Source: Thalassotalea litorea
Lineage (GTDB): Bacteria; Pseudomonadota; Gammaproteobacteria; Enterobacterales; Alteromonadaceae
Length of the DNA: 64,000 bases
Assembly (NCBI RefSeq): GCF_005843925.1
Contig: NZ_VCBC01000011.1
Location: forward strand, 62,001 to 126,000
Direction of reading: 5' to 3'
Shown here: positions 56,601-64,000 of the stretch, piece by piece
Numbering within the stretch: position 1 is the stretch's first letter
Layout: each line of letters starts with the position of its first letter
The notes under the pieces: generated by a model
What the model saw: only the letters and a program-made list of their open reading frames with translations
Database searches by the model: none
What the model was told of the DNA's origin: nothing
Made by a program: the position numbers and the translations under genes

Positions 56601-58476
56601 TATTACAGCCACGACTGTGAATGATTTAACCGATTCGGTAACGGTCAATGTAGCACCACCGGCGATACCAGAGCCGGGTGGCATTTTGTTAAACCCGGGT
56701 TTTGAAGCGGGCGCTGCAAACTGGACCATCAATGGCGGTAGTATTAGCAACTTTAGCTACAGTGGTACCAATGGTGTGTTGGTGAATGGCAATGGCGGGG
56801 CGAATCAACAAATCGTCCTTGAAGCCAATACCATTTATACCTTGTCAGCTTTCGGACGTGTTGGCGGTGCGGGTCAGTCTTTCTATGTGGGGGTTACTAA
56901 CTTAACCACGGGTACCTTTATCGAAAATACCCTGTTTGAGAGCACTAGCTATGTACAACAGTCCATCACCTTTACCACCGGCGAGAGTAATGATAATTAC
57001 AACATTTGGTTATGGAATAACCAGGGCGGTGAATATTATGCTGATCATTTCGAATTGGTGGTTACCGGCACCGTCGAGCCTGAAGTTCCGGCCAATCCTG
57101 CTACTGCTATCAGCCTGACATCACCCGTTACCGAGCTGACGATAGATGAAAGTACCACCTTAACTGCAACGGTAACGCCAGCGGATGCAGACGATGTAAC
57201 GGTTACCTTTACTTCAAGCAACGACAGCATCGCCAGTGTTAATGGTGCTGGTGTGGTGGTGGCCCATGCCGAAGGCGTGGTCGATATCACCGCAACGACC
57301 GTGAATGACTTGACGGCGACGGTACAAATAACCGTGGTTGCGGTTGAGGTACCAGAAGTGCCGGTGAATCTTATGCTCAACCCCGGCTTTGAAGAGGGCG
57401 CGGCTAACTGGACCATTAATGGCGGTAACGTCATCAATAATAATGCCCACAGTGGAAACAATGCCGCGCTTATAAATGGCAATGGTGGCGTGAATCAGCA
57501 GTTAGTGCTTGAACCCAACACGCAATATACCTTATCGGTCTGGGGCCGAGTTGGTGGACAAGGTCAGTCTTTCTATATCGGCGTTACGAATCTGAGTACC
57601 AATACCTTTATTGAAAACTCACTATTTACCAGCCAGACCTATGTGCAGCAGTCGATTACGTTTACAACCGGGAACAATGCAGACAATTATAACCTTTGGA
57701 TGTGGAATAATCAGGGCGGCCAGTACTATGTCGATGACTTTGAATTAGTCATCGGTGGTCAACCTTCATCTGGCGAACCACAAAATCCAGCAAATCCGGC
57801 AACATCGGTTACCTTAGTGGTGGCGAATACGGAATTAAATGTGGGTGATTCCACAACCACAACGGTGACCATCACCCCGACTGATGCCGATGATCTTAGT
57901 GTAACTTACGCCTCGAGCAATACTGGGGTTGCTACGGTCGATGCTAACGGCAATATTAGCGCCGTCGGCGCAGGTACCGTCAATATTACAGTGACAACGG
58001 TTAATGATCTGACTGATCAGGTATCGATAACCGTGAGCGAACCTGTTGCCCCACCGACTGGTGACCCGGTGCCGCTGGCAAATGCGACGACCTATAGTGT
58101 TGATAGCGGAAATTGGGATCCCAACCGAATTATTAATGTTCACGATGACAATCTTGTGGTTGAAGCAAGAGCGACGGAAAGTGGTATAGGTGAAACGGTT
58201 TGGATTGAATATTTGTTTACCACCGCCAGTCAATTTGAGTTTGCGGTAAGAGAAGATAATGCTCCGAGTTATCAAATCTCACGCTGGAAAGTGCAACGAT
58301 ACAACAATGGTAATTGGGAAGACATGGTTCCCTGGGTCAATGCGAATGTCAACGGTTGGACTTATGCAACGCCAGATAGCGCACTGACCGCAAGCCGTAT
58401 TCGCTTAGTGGTGGAAGCACCAGGTACTCAAAATGTCGGCTTCCGTGAGTTTGATGTCACAGGTGTATTGCATTAG
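53671..58476 (+). CDS. Giant secreted modular protein: heme-c motif, LamG, Big_2 and carbohydrate-binding-like domains
   Basis: This 1601-residue protein has a signal peptide (cleavage near VLA, residue 19). Residues 20-550 form an unrecognised domain, partly beta-propeller-like. Residues about 560-715 are a LamG/concanavalin-like jelly roll (WLDGDTAGLQFEI to WIDNFKAF). A single heme-c motif C826-L-S-C829-H830 follows, with M860 (QPMQP) as a possible axial ligand. Then come Big_2 Ig-like domains at about 914-995, 1141-1225 and 1373-1457, alternating with two NPGFE...ANW carbohydrate-binding-like modules (1004-1133, 1233-1362). Residues 1465-1601 look like an F5/8-type discoidin module. It has an AGGAG site, its own operator and a terminator. 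The activity is unknown; a surface glycan-binding redox protein of the locus is my inference. Confidence 0.85.
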   Translation: MKIIKSAFVLTLLSAQVLALPEVPTIERQVHTQENLQYIKPTIPPLQTSADGRVGLAHRPEYLDTGLQVAFRLQVPEKMDAPFMNSPAGTFILANPNQFAPLEAGVRNNTVAGDGGSGHAGLCDPTMAPNSAVRNPFTCDINGANPNGADDCYDLTVIRANNGSNSRQLFGTELRVRVENPKTVNAQIVEVTELREITGNVFNIDSFFEPTITSDGRMMTMRVDPSSNYSWYDNDGTRRNSSSDIAYLVPQNPDNPTYTDNDGNQQIAQACDVRQWQNTDIRPMGHAPFDNTINQRYGLAMHPFRDSEGRLIEEDYEFGTYPWMDKDGDNITFTTYFTRLNDYAQSEGLDIDCVPGFGCNGDFEEHSKLNGRVMMGLWTRGKMVVLDNQLNNIDFPIRTLDSQHRMLELYEGANYAERYMRVGDSRNRRRNNLNNPRQLPDSNSGNTTFFDSNEHRFNYHLNMRPVTPADVTWLMSTGRSSDEVAFDDYLNPNSFINANMAHAVWMGFTQGGNANRDLREGYLQNAATGGLPDLSGNIPDSEWRIPSRGEILGEGRAEYIAHGGIHGKGFWLDGDTAGLQFEIPMQTRDVLATSWYYSIFIDPRTTTGTRSLIAFPDGSEIRVRNTNQIVFVNASGQEVHVVTSTQTINANAWTHLGFQLSNRNQTISTFVNGMEIDTFTSNNASLFTLTPGNLVIGLGDATGFTGWIDNFKAFAEQVNAEVACNHASGTLAGINGSVTNWTGRDWSAVANTVPAATHNQLSQVLNNNGKPTYSQYVCYHDYTADYAAHLGNIADGLTGVRDDINFPEGPLLLDAPRPDSSQNAFCLSCHTQTAPAGLSIAALTLNQNLTALDDPRRQPMQPDPRVFGNIPANWISPGVPAQHIIADPETGFAIDTLLLALSGETPTDPIDPANPATSVNLSIVDANLIIGETTTVSAQVLPADADDTSVTYTSSNQTVATVDGNGLVASLAVGTAIITATTVNDLTDSVTVNVAPPAIPEPGGILLNPGFEAGAANWTINGGSISNFSYSGTNGVLVNGNGGANQQIVLEANTIYTLSAFGRVGGAGQSFYVGVTNLTTGTFIENTLFESTSYVQQSITFTTGESNDNYNIWLWNNQGGEYYADHFELVVTGTVEPEVPANPATAISLTSPVTELTIDESTTLTATVTPADADDVTVTFTSSNDSIASVNGAGVVVAHAEGVVDITATTVNDLTATVQITVVAVEVPEVPVNLMLNPGFEEGAANWTINGGNVINNNAHSGNNAALINGNGGVNQQLVLEPNTQYTLSVWGRVGGQGQSFYIGVTNLSTNTFIENSLFTSQTYVQQSITFTTGNNADNYNLWMWNNQGGQYYVDDFELVIGGQPSSGEPQNPANPATSVTLVVANTELNVGDSTTTTVTITPTDADDLSVTYASSNTGVATVDANGNISAVGAGTVNITVTTVNDLTDQVSITVSEPVAPPTGDPVPLANATTYSVDSGNWDPNRIINVHDDNLVVEARATESGIGETVWIEYLFTTASQFEFAVREDNAPSYQISRWKVQRYNNGNWEDMVPWVNANVNGWTYATPDSALTASRIRLVVEAPGTQNVGFREFDVTGVLH
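56404..58045 (+). repeat. Intragenic duplication (Big_2 plus binding module, 2.5 copies)
   Basis: A unit of about 690 bp (Ig-like domain plus NPGFE module) begins near 56404 and again near 57090, and a third Ig-like half unit near 57787. The two modules share long identical protein stretches (for example AANWTINGG and FTTG), pointing to tandem duplication. Confidence 0.75.
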
Positions 58477-58536
58477 CACCACAACCTGAATGGTACTTGC
58501 TTACCTGAAAATATTGTAAATGACCATTTACTTAAC

Positions 58537-58566
58537 AAAAGCTCAACATTATTGTTGAGCTTTTTT
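58537..58566 (+). terminator. Terminator of the large modular protein gene
   Basis: GCTCAACA (58541-58548) and TGTTGAGC (58553-58560) with a 4-base loop, an A run before and six T after. Confidence 0.9.
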
Positions 58567-58748
58567 ATGGTTACCTTTCGTTAAGATAATCCCTTCCACC
58601 GGTGTTTACTTGCTCTTGTTGGTGAGTAAACACGCGCTCACCTCAGGTCTACCAGTTACTTGCTCGAAAAAGGCAGCTGTATGGTTAGTTTTAACTCACT
58701 GTTGTGGGTGAAAAACATTGTTTAATGTTATTAAAAATATTGATTATA

Positions 58749-58765
58749 TAAACATCATATGTTTA
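58749..58765. promoter_or_regulatory. Locus operator, site 5 (cycloisomerase operon)
   Basis: TAAACATCATATGTTTA has both 7-base arms intact and differs from site 1 only at one centre-flanking base. A CATAAT box at 58775-58780 follows, and the start codon is 77 bases downstream. Confidence 0.85.
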
Positions 58766-58842
58766 TATTGGTGTCATAATGTAGAAAAGATTTGTTTTTT
58801 CCCGTAACACTTCCCAGTAGGGACGACTTTATAACCAGGCAA

Positions 58843-59997
58843 ATGATGAAAATAGAATGTATAAAAACGCACCATGTGCGCTGTGAATTGCAACAACCTT
58901 TTGGGTTTTCTCAATGGTCTTATAATCAGCGCAACGTGCTATTAGTCGAAGTCATTACTGATACAGGATTATCAGGTTGGGGTGAGTGTTATGGTCCTGC
59001 CGATGTTATCCAGGGCGCCATTGAAAAATTTTATGCGCCACGAATCTTAGCTATGGACGCTCTTGGCACGGATGCTATTTGGCATCATATGTGGCGAGCA
59101 TCGTTAGATTTTTCTCGTTCAGGCATCATGATGGCCGGTATGTCCGGTATCGACATGGCCCTATGGGATCTCAAAGGCAAAGCTCTGAATGTGAGTGTCA
59201 GCCAGTTAATGGGCGGCAAGCTTAGAGATCGTATTGACTGCTACGCCACCGGCATGTATTTTCAAGACTTACCCGAGCAGATGCTGCTAAAAGTGTTAGT
59301 CGAAGAAGCAATCGGGTACGCTGAACAAGGTTACAAAGCAATGAAAATCAAAGTCGGTAAGAACCCAGACTTTGATGAGCAGTTGATTGTTGCGATGCGC
59401 CAGGCACTGCCTAATACAATTTTGGCCGCAGACTCAAACCACGCTTATGACTTGCCGGAAGCCATTCGCATTGCCAAGGTGTTAGAGCAACATAACTACG
59501 TCTGGTTTGAAGAGCCCCTTTCACCCGAACACCCCGAATTATTCCGTCAACTTCAGGACCAAACTTCCGTTGCCATTGCTACTGGCGAATGTGAACAAAC
59601 TCGATATGGATTTCAACGCCTGTTAAAAACAGGTGGCGTACAGCTGGTTCAGGCTGATTTAGCCTATTGTGGCGGTCCGAGTGAAGCATTGAAAATCCGT
59701 GCCTTAGCTTCGGCGCAAGGGTTAAATATGATCCCCCATGTTTGGGGTACGCAATTGAATCTGGCAGCGGCCGTGCACTTTTTAGCAACCGCTTATCCAG
59801 AGCCAGGTCGTGCGGAAGAAAAGAAATTATTGCTGGAATACGATCGCACTGAAAACCCATTAAGAGATCAACTCTACACGCGCAATATCAGCGTCGTTTC
59901 GGGTCAGGCAATCGTGCCATCAGAGCCCGGATTAGGTGTCCAGATTGATTTGGATATGTTGAAAGAATTTAACGTGAGTACGACAGAAACATTATGA
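58843..59997 (+). CDS. Enolase-superfamily dehydratase/cycloisomerase (candidate 3,6-anhydrogalactonate cycloisomerase)
   Basis: About 384 residues of the mandelate racemase/muconate-lactonizing branch. Visible catalytic residues: K168-I-K170 (base), metal ligands D197-S-N199, E223 in FEEP and E249 in GECE, and H299 in IPHVWG. Paired with an aldehyde dehydrogenase and DgoK/DgoA in the locus, the best role is opening 3,6-anhydrogalactonate to 2-keto-3-deoxygalactonate; galactonate dehydratase or galactarolactone cycloisomerase are alternatives. The MMKIECIK start (58843 or 58846) has an AGG upstream; the longer frame starting from TTG at 58792 does not match the family. It overlaps the next gene by 4 bases (ATGA). 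Confidence 0.87.
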   Translation: MMKIECIKTHHVRCELQQPFGFSQWSYNQRNVLLVEVITDTGLSGWGECYGPADVIQGAIEKFYAPRILAMDALGTDAIWHHMWRASLDFSRSGIMMAGMSGIDMALWDLKGKALNVSVSQLMGGKLRDRIDCYATGMYFQDLPEQMLLKVLVEEAIGYAEQGYKAMKIKVGKNPDFDEQLIVAMRQALPNTILAADSNHAYDLPEAIRIAKVLEQHNYVWFEEPLSPEHPELFRQLQDQTSVAIATGECEQTRYGFQRLLKTGGVQLVQADLAYCGGPSEALKIRALASAQGLNMIPHVWGTQLNLAAAVHFLATAYPEPGRAEEKKLLLEYDRTENPLRDQLYTRNISVVSGQAIVPSEPGLGVQIDLDMLKEFNVSTTETL

Positions 59998-61421
59998 ACG
60001 CTCAATATAAAATGCTGATTGATGGTCAGCTAATCAGCAGCAAAGAAACCTTTGCAGTATTAAATCCGGCGACAGGTGAGGTGGTAGCACATGCCCCTCA
60101 GGCTGAACCAGAGCACATTGAACAGGCTTTAGTTGCCGCAGATAAAGGTTTTGCATTATGGTCTTCAATGCCATTAAGTCAGCGAGAAACGCTGATTTTG
60201 GCCTATGCCGACCTATTGGAAGCAAACAAAGAAGATATCATCAGCATTCTGATTTCAGAAACCGGTAAACCCTATGACAATGCGGAATATGACTTTGGCA
60301 TGCTGGTAACCTGTTTACGTTACTTTATTGAAGAAGCTAAGCGCATTGAACAACCGGTTATCCCTGATCCCGACGGTCGATTTTTACATTACATGCGTCG
60401 CCAGCCACTTGGTGTTGTGGTCGGTTATCTGGCCTGGAATTTTCCATTGCTCAATGTTGGCTATAAAATTGGTCCGGCATTGGCTGCAGGTTGCTCAACC
60501 ATTATCAAACCCTCTCAGGTCACGCCATTGGCAAGTCTGCGATGTGCCGAGATCGCGCTAGAGGCTGGGATCCCATCCGGCGTCATCAATATGATTTCCA
60601 GCGATCAGTACAATGTTACCGATCCGCTATTAACCAGCGATAAAACCAAGTTGTTCACCATGATAGGTTCCACCAATGCCGGTGTGAACTGTATGAAGAA
60701 CTCCCTGACTAACTTAAAGCATTTTTCCGTTGAACTTGGTGGTAACGCCCCGGTTGTTGTATACGACGATGCCGACTTAGACAAAGCAGTTCAGGATATC
60801 GTTGATTTGAAATTTGCTAACTCTGGTCAGGTTTGTGTATCTCCGAATCGCTGTTTTGTCCATGAGTCCGTTTACTTAGAGTTTTTAACTCGTGCGGGTA
60901 AACGTGCAGAAGAATTAACCCTGCAGGCGGGTCGCGGTGAAGGTCGCTTAATGGGTCCGATGATCAATGGCAAAGAGCGCGATCGCGTTATTGGTTTGAT
61001 TGAACAGGCAGTATCCAATGGTGCCAAGGTAATTACCGGTGGCGACAAGCTTGCCGGTAACGGCTTTTACCTGCAACCGACCATTATTGCTGACGTTGAT
61101 TTAACCATGTCTGTGGTTCAGGAAGAGATTTTTGGTCCGGTGCTTGCGGTACTGCCATTTTCGGATAATGACGACATTCTTGCCATTGCCAATGATAACG
61201 AGTTTGGTCTGGCGGCTTACGTCTATACCACAAACTTGCAACGCGGTTTGCAGGCTGCGGAAAAAATTCAGGCCGGCAGTGTTTGTATTAACGAAGCCCA
61301 TTACTCGGTGCAGTTACCTCATGGCGGATTAAAACAATCAGGCGTTGGGAAAGACTGCTCGAAATACAGTTTAGAAGAATACATGACGTTAAAACGCGTT
61401 TCTGTATTGGTGAATGAATAA
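59994..61421 (+). CDS. NAD(P)-dependent aldehyde dehydrogenase (candidate 3,6-anhydrogalactose dehydrogenase)
   Basis: This 475-residue enzyme has the ALDH core: N149 in [10 protein letters not shown], the cofactor segment [11 protein letters not shown]247 in VELGGNAP, the nucleophile C281 in [11 protein letters not shown] and [13 protein letters not shown]. It should oxidise the aldehyde form of anhydrogalactose to the acid, the first step of its catabolism (DauA type). It is translationally coupled to the cycloisomerase gene by ATGA overlap, which strongly supports successive reactions. Succinate-semialdehyde dehydrogenase-like enzymes share this fold, so the substrate is inferred from context. 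Confidence 0.88.
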   Translation: MNAQYKMLIDGQLISSKETFAVLNPATGEVVAHAPQAEPEHIEQALVAADKGFALWSSMPLSQRETLILAYADLLEANKEDIISILISETGKPYDNAEYDFGMLVTCLRYFIEEAKRIEQPVIPDPDGRFLHYMRRQPLGVVVGYLAWNFPLLNVGYKIGPALAAGCSTIIKPSQVTPLASLRCAEIALEAGIPSGVINMISSDQYNVTDPLLTSDKTKLFTMIGSTNAGVNCMKNSLTNLKHFSVELGGNAPVVVYDDADLDKAVQDIVDLKFANSGQVCVSPNRCFVHESVYLEFLTRAGKRAEELTLQAGRGEGRLMGPMINGKERDRVIGLIEQAVSNGAKVITGGDKLAGNGFYLQPTIIADVDLTMSVVQEEIFGPVLAVLPFSDNDDILAIANDNEFGLAAYVYTTNLQRGLQAAEKIQAGSVCINEAHYSVQLPHGGLKQSGVGKDCSKYSLEEYMTLKRVSVLVNE

Positions 61422-61422
61422 T

Positions 61423-62856
61423 ATGAAGAAGTTAATTTTACTCATTTTGGCGGTATTGCCGTTGACGTTGCAGGCAGCAACTGAGCAAGAACAACAGCAA
61501 CAACCAAATATCATTTTATTGCTGGCAGATGACGCTGGTTATGGCGATTTTGGTTTTCACGGCAGCAAAGAATTTAAAACGCCGCGTTTGGATGAGCTAG
61601 CTGAACAAAGTGTGCTGTTTGAACAAGCCTATGTTACCGACCCAACTTGTGGCCCTTCACGTGCCGGCCTGATGACAGGTATGTATCAGCAGCGTTTTGG
61701 CTTTGAAGAAAACAATGTGCCGGGCTACATGAGTCCGAACTCGGCGGCAGATAACAACGATATGGGGATCCCGGTTGATAAGAAAACCATGGGCGATTAT
61801 CTCAAGTCTCAAGGGTATGCCACCGCATTTTACGGTAAATGGCATCTGGGCGGTGCTGATAAATTTCATCCGCTAAAGCGTGGATTTGATGAGTTTTATG
61901 GTTTCAGGGGTGGTGCTCGCAGTTATTTCTCGTATTCAAAAGCGCCACCTAGTCCGCTGGACTGGATGGAGCGTAATTTTAAAGTGATGGGCGAACACGA
62001 AGGCTATCTGACTGATGTGTTGGCCGATGAAACCATTGATTTTATTGAGCGCAATGCTCAAAAGAAAACGCCATTTTTTGCCTTTGTTTCATTCAACGCG
62101 GTACACACGCCAATGGATGCAACCCAAGAAGATCTGGACAAATTCCCTGAATTAACCGGCGAGCGTAAAACCTTAGCGGCGATGACCTTAGCGTTGGATC
62201 GAGCCACTGGGAAAATCCTCGACAAACTGCAAGAGCTTGGCCTTGAAGAAAACACCATTGTGGTTTTTACCAATGATAATGGTGGTCCCAGTGATCGCAA
62301 TGCATCAAGCAACTGGCCTCTAAGTGGTACTAAATCAAATCATTTAGAAGGCGGCTTACGCGTACCGTTTCTGATGAAATGGCCTGCACATATACAAGCC
62401 GGTAGCAAATACCGTTATCCAATTAGCCAAATGGACCTGTTACCCACATTTTATGCTGCCGCGAACGGTGATGCGGATCAGTTAACTGACATCGATGGCG
62501 TTGATCTTGTGCCTTTCTTAACCGAAGACACGCAAGAACGTCCACATGAAGTGCTTTTTTGGAAAAAAGACGTACGTGGCACCATTCGCGTTGGCGATTG
62601 GAAATTGATGCGCTTTCCCGATCGACCAGCGCAACTTTATAACATCAGCGAAGACTTAAAAGAACAATACGACCTGGCGGCGGAGCATCCGGAAAAGGTT
62701 CGGGATATGTTTAAGCAGCTATTTGCCTGGGAGTCGAAACTTGAACGACCGCGTTGGCTGTTAAAAAGACAATTTGAAAATTACGACATTGAGCGAATGG
62801 ATATGTACCACCTAAAACCGGTGGAAGGCAGCAAGCGCTCAAATAAAGTGAAATAA
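61423..62856 (+). CDS. Secreted type I sulfatase
   Basis: About 477 residues: signal peptide [18 protein letters not shown], then an S1 sulfatase domain with [20 protein letters not shown], formylglycine signature C76-[18 protein letters not shown] and [13 protein letters not shown]. It is the third sulfatase of the locus and lies one base after the aldehyde dehydrogenase stop, so desulfation and anhydro-sugar oxidation share a transcript. An in-frame ATG at 61414 overlaps the previous gene; the one at 61423 gives the normal signal peptide. A TonB-dependent receptor gene follows after about 150 bases. Confidence 0.92.
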   Translation: MKKLILLILAVLPLTLQAATEQEQQQQPNIILLLADDAGYGDFGFHGSKEFKTPRLDELAEQSVLFEQAYVTDPTCGPSRAGLMTGMYQQRFGFEENNVPGYMSPNSAADNNDMGIPVDKKTMGDYLKSQGYATAFYGKWHLGGADKFHPLKRGFDEFYGFRGGARSYFSYSKAPPSPLDWMERNFKVMGEHEGYLTDVLADETIDFIERNAQKKTPFFAFVSFNAVHTPMDATQEDLDKFPELTGERKTLAAMTLALDRATGKILDKLQELGLEENTIVVFTNDNGGPSDRNASSNWPLSGTKSNHLEGGLRVPFLMKWPAHIQAGSKYRYPISQMDLLPTFYAAANGDADQLTDIDGVDLVPFLTEDTQERPHEVLFWKKDVRGTIRVGDWKLMRFPDRPAQLYNISEDLKEQYDLAAEHPEKVRDMFKQLFAWESKLERPRWLLKRQFENYDIERMDMYHLKPVEGSKRSNKVK

Positions 62857-63004
62857 CAGAAAGTTAAAACATAAAACCAAGCGAAAATGGGAGTCTGGGA
62901 GTACACCCGATGTTGTTAACTCAATAATGCATGTCTTTATTGGATTAACTGGTGTAAATCAGAGCCTTTTTCTTAAAAAATAATGACAACAAGAGGAGAG
63001 GGGA

Positions 63005-64000
63005 ATGAGACACAATTTTAAGGTTTCGGCAATTACCGCCGCAATCATTGCGTCTTTGATGGCACAGCAAGCTGTAGCTCAAGAGCAGCAGCAAGCTTCG
63101 GCTGAAGAAGCTGTTGAACGTCCGGAAACGGAAAGTAGCGAAATTGAAGTTATTGAAGTTACTGGCTTTAAGGGCAGCTTAAGAAAAGCGATCAACGCCA
63201 AAAAATTTAACGACAGCGTCAGTGATTCAATTCACGCCGAAGATGTCGGTAAATCAACCGATAAAAACATTGCCGATGCGTTATCTCGTGTAACGGGCGT
63301 TAGTGTTATTGAAGAAGGTGGTGAAGGCGCACGAATTTCAATTCGTGGTACCAATCCGGATATGAACCAGATTTCCATGAATGGTGTCTCGCTAACCAGT
63401 GGTCTTTCAGGTGATCAGGCAAACGCTGAATCTACTCAAAGTGTCGATCTAAGCTCGTTCTCATCCGATATACTCTCCTCCATTGATGTTATCAAAACAT
63501 CGTCAGCAGACCAGGAAGAAGGTTCACTAGGTGCAACGGTTGTTCTGCGAACCGTTAAACCATTGCAGTTGAATGAAAGTCGAAAATCATTGAGCGTTGA
63601 AGCGCGTTACAATGATTTTTCTGATAAGTATGATGGCTCCATTGTTGGTAGTTTTGCCGATAAATTTATGGACGATACGTTAGGTTTCATCATTACTGCG
63701 ACGAAAGACAGACAAGAGACCAGACAAGACCGTTTAAACTCAACCTATATTGAATCTGCATTGGAAATCGTTGATTTAGACGCTAGTAGCGGCCGTACTG
63801 CAACCGATGCGGCAACAGGTAAGCCGATTCGGGTATTGGGTTACCAACGCAATGATGATGGCAGCTATGTTCTTGATGAAGCTGGCAATAAGATCCTGAA
63901 TCCAATCGAGAGTCTATTAAACTATGATCCGGAAACACAAGCGTTAGTAGAAGGCGATCTTTATGTAACTGCCCGCGATTTTACAGATGTTTCTATTTCT
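63005..64000 (+). CDS. TonB-dependent receptor (N-terminal part, runs off the window)
   Basis: An open frame of 332 codons begins at ATG 63005 after a strong AGAGGAGAGGGG site and continues past the window end. It has a signal peptide (cleavage near VAQ, residue 24), then a TonB-box-like segment IEVIEVTGFKGSLRKAI and a plug domain with NIADALSRVTGVSVIE, ISIRGTNPDMNQISMNGV and SSIDVIKTSSADQEEGSLGATVVLRT. This is the Alteromonadales carbohydrate-type receptor class that imports oligosaccharides through the outer membrane. Its location implies uptake of the locus substrate. No copy of the locus palindrome was found in the 148 bases before it, so it may be read from the upstream operon. Confidence 0.93.
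   Translation, partial: MRHNFKVSAITAAIIASLMAQQAVAQEQQQASAEEAVERPETESSEIEVIEVTGFKGSLRKAINAKKFNDSVSDSIHAEDVGKSTDKNIADALSRVTGVSVIEEGGEGARISIRGTNPDMNQISMNGVSLTSGLSGDQANAESTQSVDLSSFSSDILSSIDVIKTSSADQEEGSLGATVVLRTVKPLQLNESRKSLSVEARYNDFSDKYDGSIVGSFADKFMDDTLGFIITATKDRQETRQDRLNSTYIESALEIVDLDASSGRTATDAATGKPIRVLGYQRNDDGSYVLDEAGNKILNPIESLLNYDPETQALVEGDLYVTARDFTDVSIS

Noticed and set aside
56404..58045. Tandem repeats considered as a mobile element or CRISPR-like array
   Set aside because: They are in-frame protein domain repeats inside one gene, with long diverged units.
58792..58842. TTG-initiated extension of the cycloisomerase
   Set aside because: The added residues do not match the family and no ribosome-binding site precedes the TTG.

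Overview
The window reads as chromosome of a marine, polysaccharide-degrading gammaproteobacterium, most likely from the Alteromonadales (Alteromonas/Paraglaciecola/Colwellia-type). The evidence is the conserved gammaproteobacterial blocks (priA-ftsN-hslVU, yeaG-yeaH-spoVR, dnaB-alr, rraA, rpmE, zur), a small protein of a type largely seen in that order, and a large sulfatase-rich sugar locus. No rRNA, tRNA, CRISPR array, insertion sequence or attachment site was seen.

Layout. 1-4.9 kb: end of an RND efflux adaptor, its pump subunit and a secreted M28 peptidase. 5.2-26 kb: mostly housekeeping genes. These are a TraB/GumN-like protein, rraA, rpmE, priA, an FtsN-like SPOR protein, hslVU, DUF971 and YbaN-like proteins, an ECF sigma/anti-sigma/DUF4097 operon, the PrkA-YeaH-SpoVR stress trio, dnaB, alr, zur, and an amidohydrolase-like protein that seems to have lost its metal ligands. 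26-34 kb: a PAS-AraC regulator divergent from a six-gene operon (Gfo/Idh/MocA oxidoreductase, two xylose-isomerase-like TIM barrels, MFS transporter, Tat-type gluconate-2-dehydrogenase small subunit, GMC oxidoreductase). This operon looks like a periplasmic oxidation / 3-keto-glycoside cleavage module. 34-39 kb: a RimK-deacylase-RimB-like protease-MscS operon divergent from a LysR regulator, then zntB. 39.5-40.8 kb: an MFS transporter.

40.9 kb to the window end is a sugar catabolic locus best explained as a carrageenan-type (sulfated galactan with 3,6-anhydro-D-galactose) utilization locus. It carries a GH127-family glycosidase, a sugar porter, 2-keto-3-deoxygalactonate kinase (DgoK) and aldolase (DgoA), a FadR/UxuR-type GntR regulator, a GH42/GH167-like lipoprotein glycosidase, three formylglycine sulfatases, a 1601-residue secreted modular protein with one heme-c motif, an enolase-superfamily cycloisomerase, an aldehyde dehydrogenase, and the start of a TonB-dependent receptor cut by the window edge. 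Together they would import and desulfate oligosaccharides, release anhydrogalactose, oxidise it to anhydrogalactonate, open the ring to 2-keto-3-deoxygalactonate, phosphorylate it and split it to pyruvate and glyceraldehyde 3-phosphate. No endo-carrageenase (GH16/GH82) is visible inside the window.

The most notable non-coding signal is a 17-bp palindrome, TAAACATAATATGTTTA, repeated with few changes before five transcription units of this locus, including the GntR gene itself (two copies are identical), plus one degenerate copy before the GH42-like gene. It is the likely operator of the local GntR repressor and defines a self-contained regulon.
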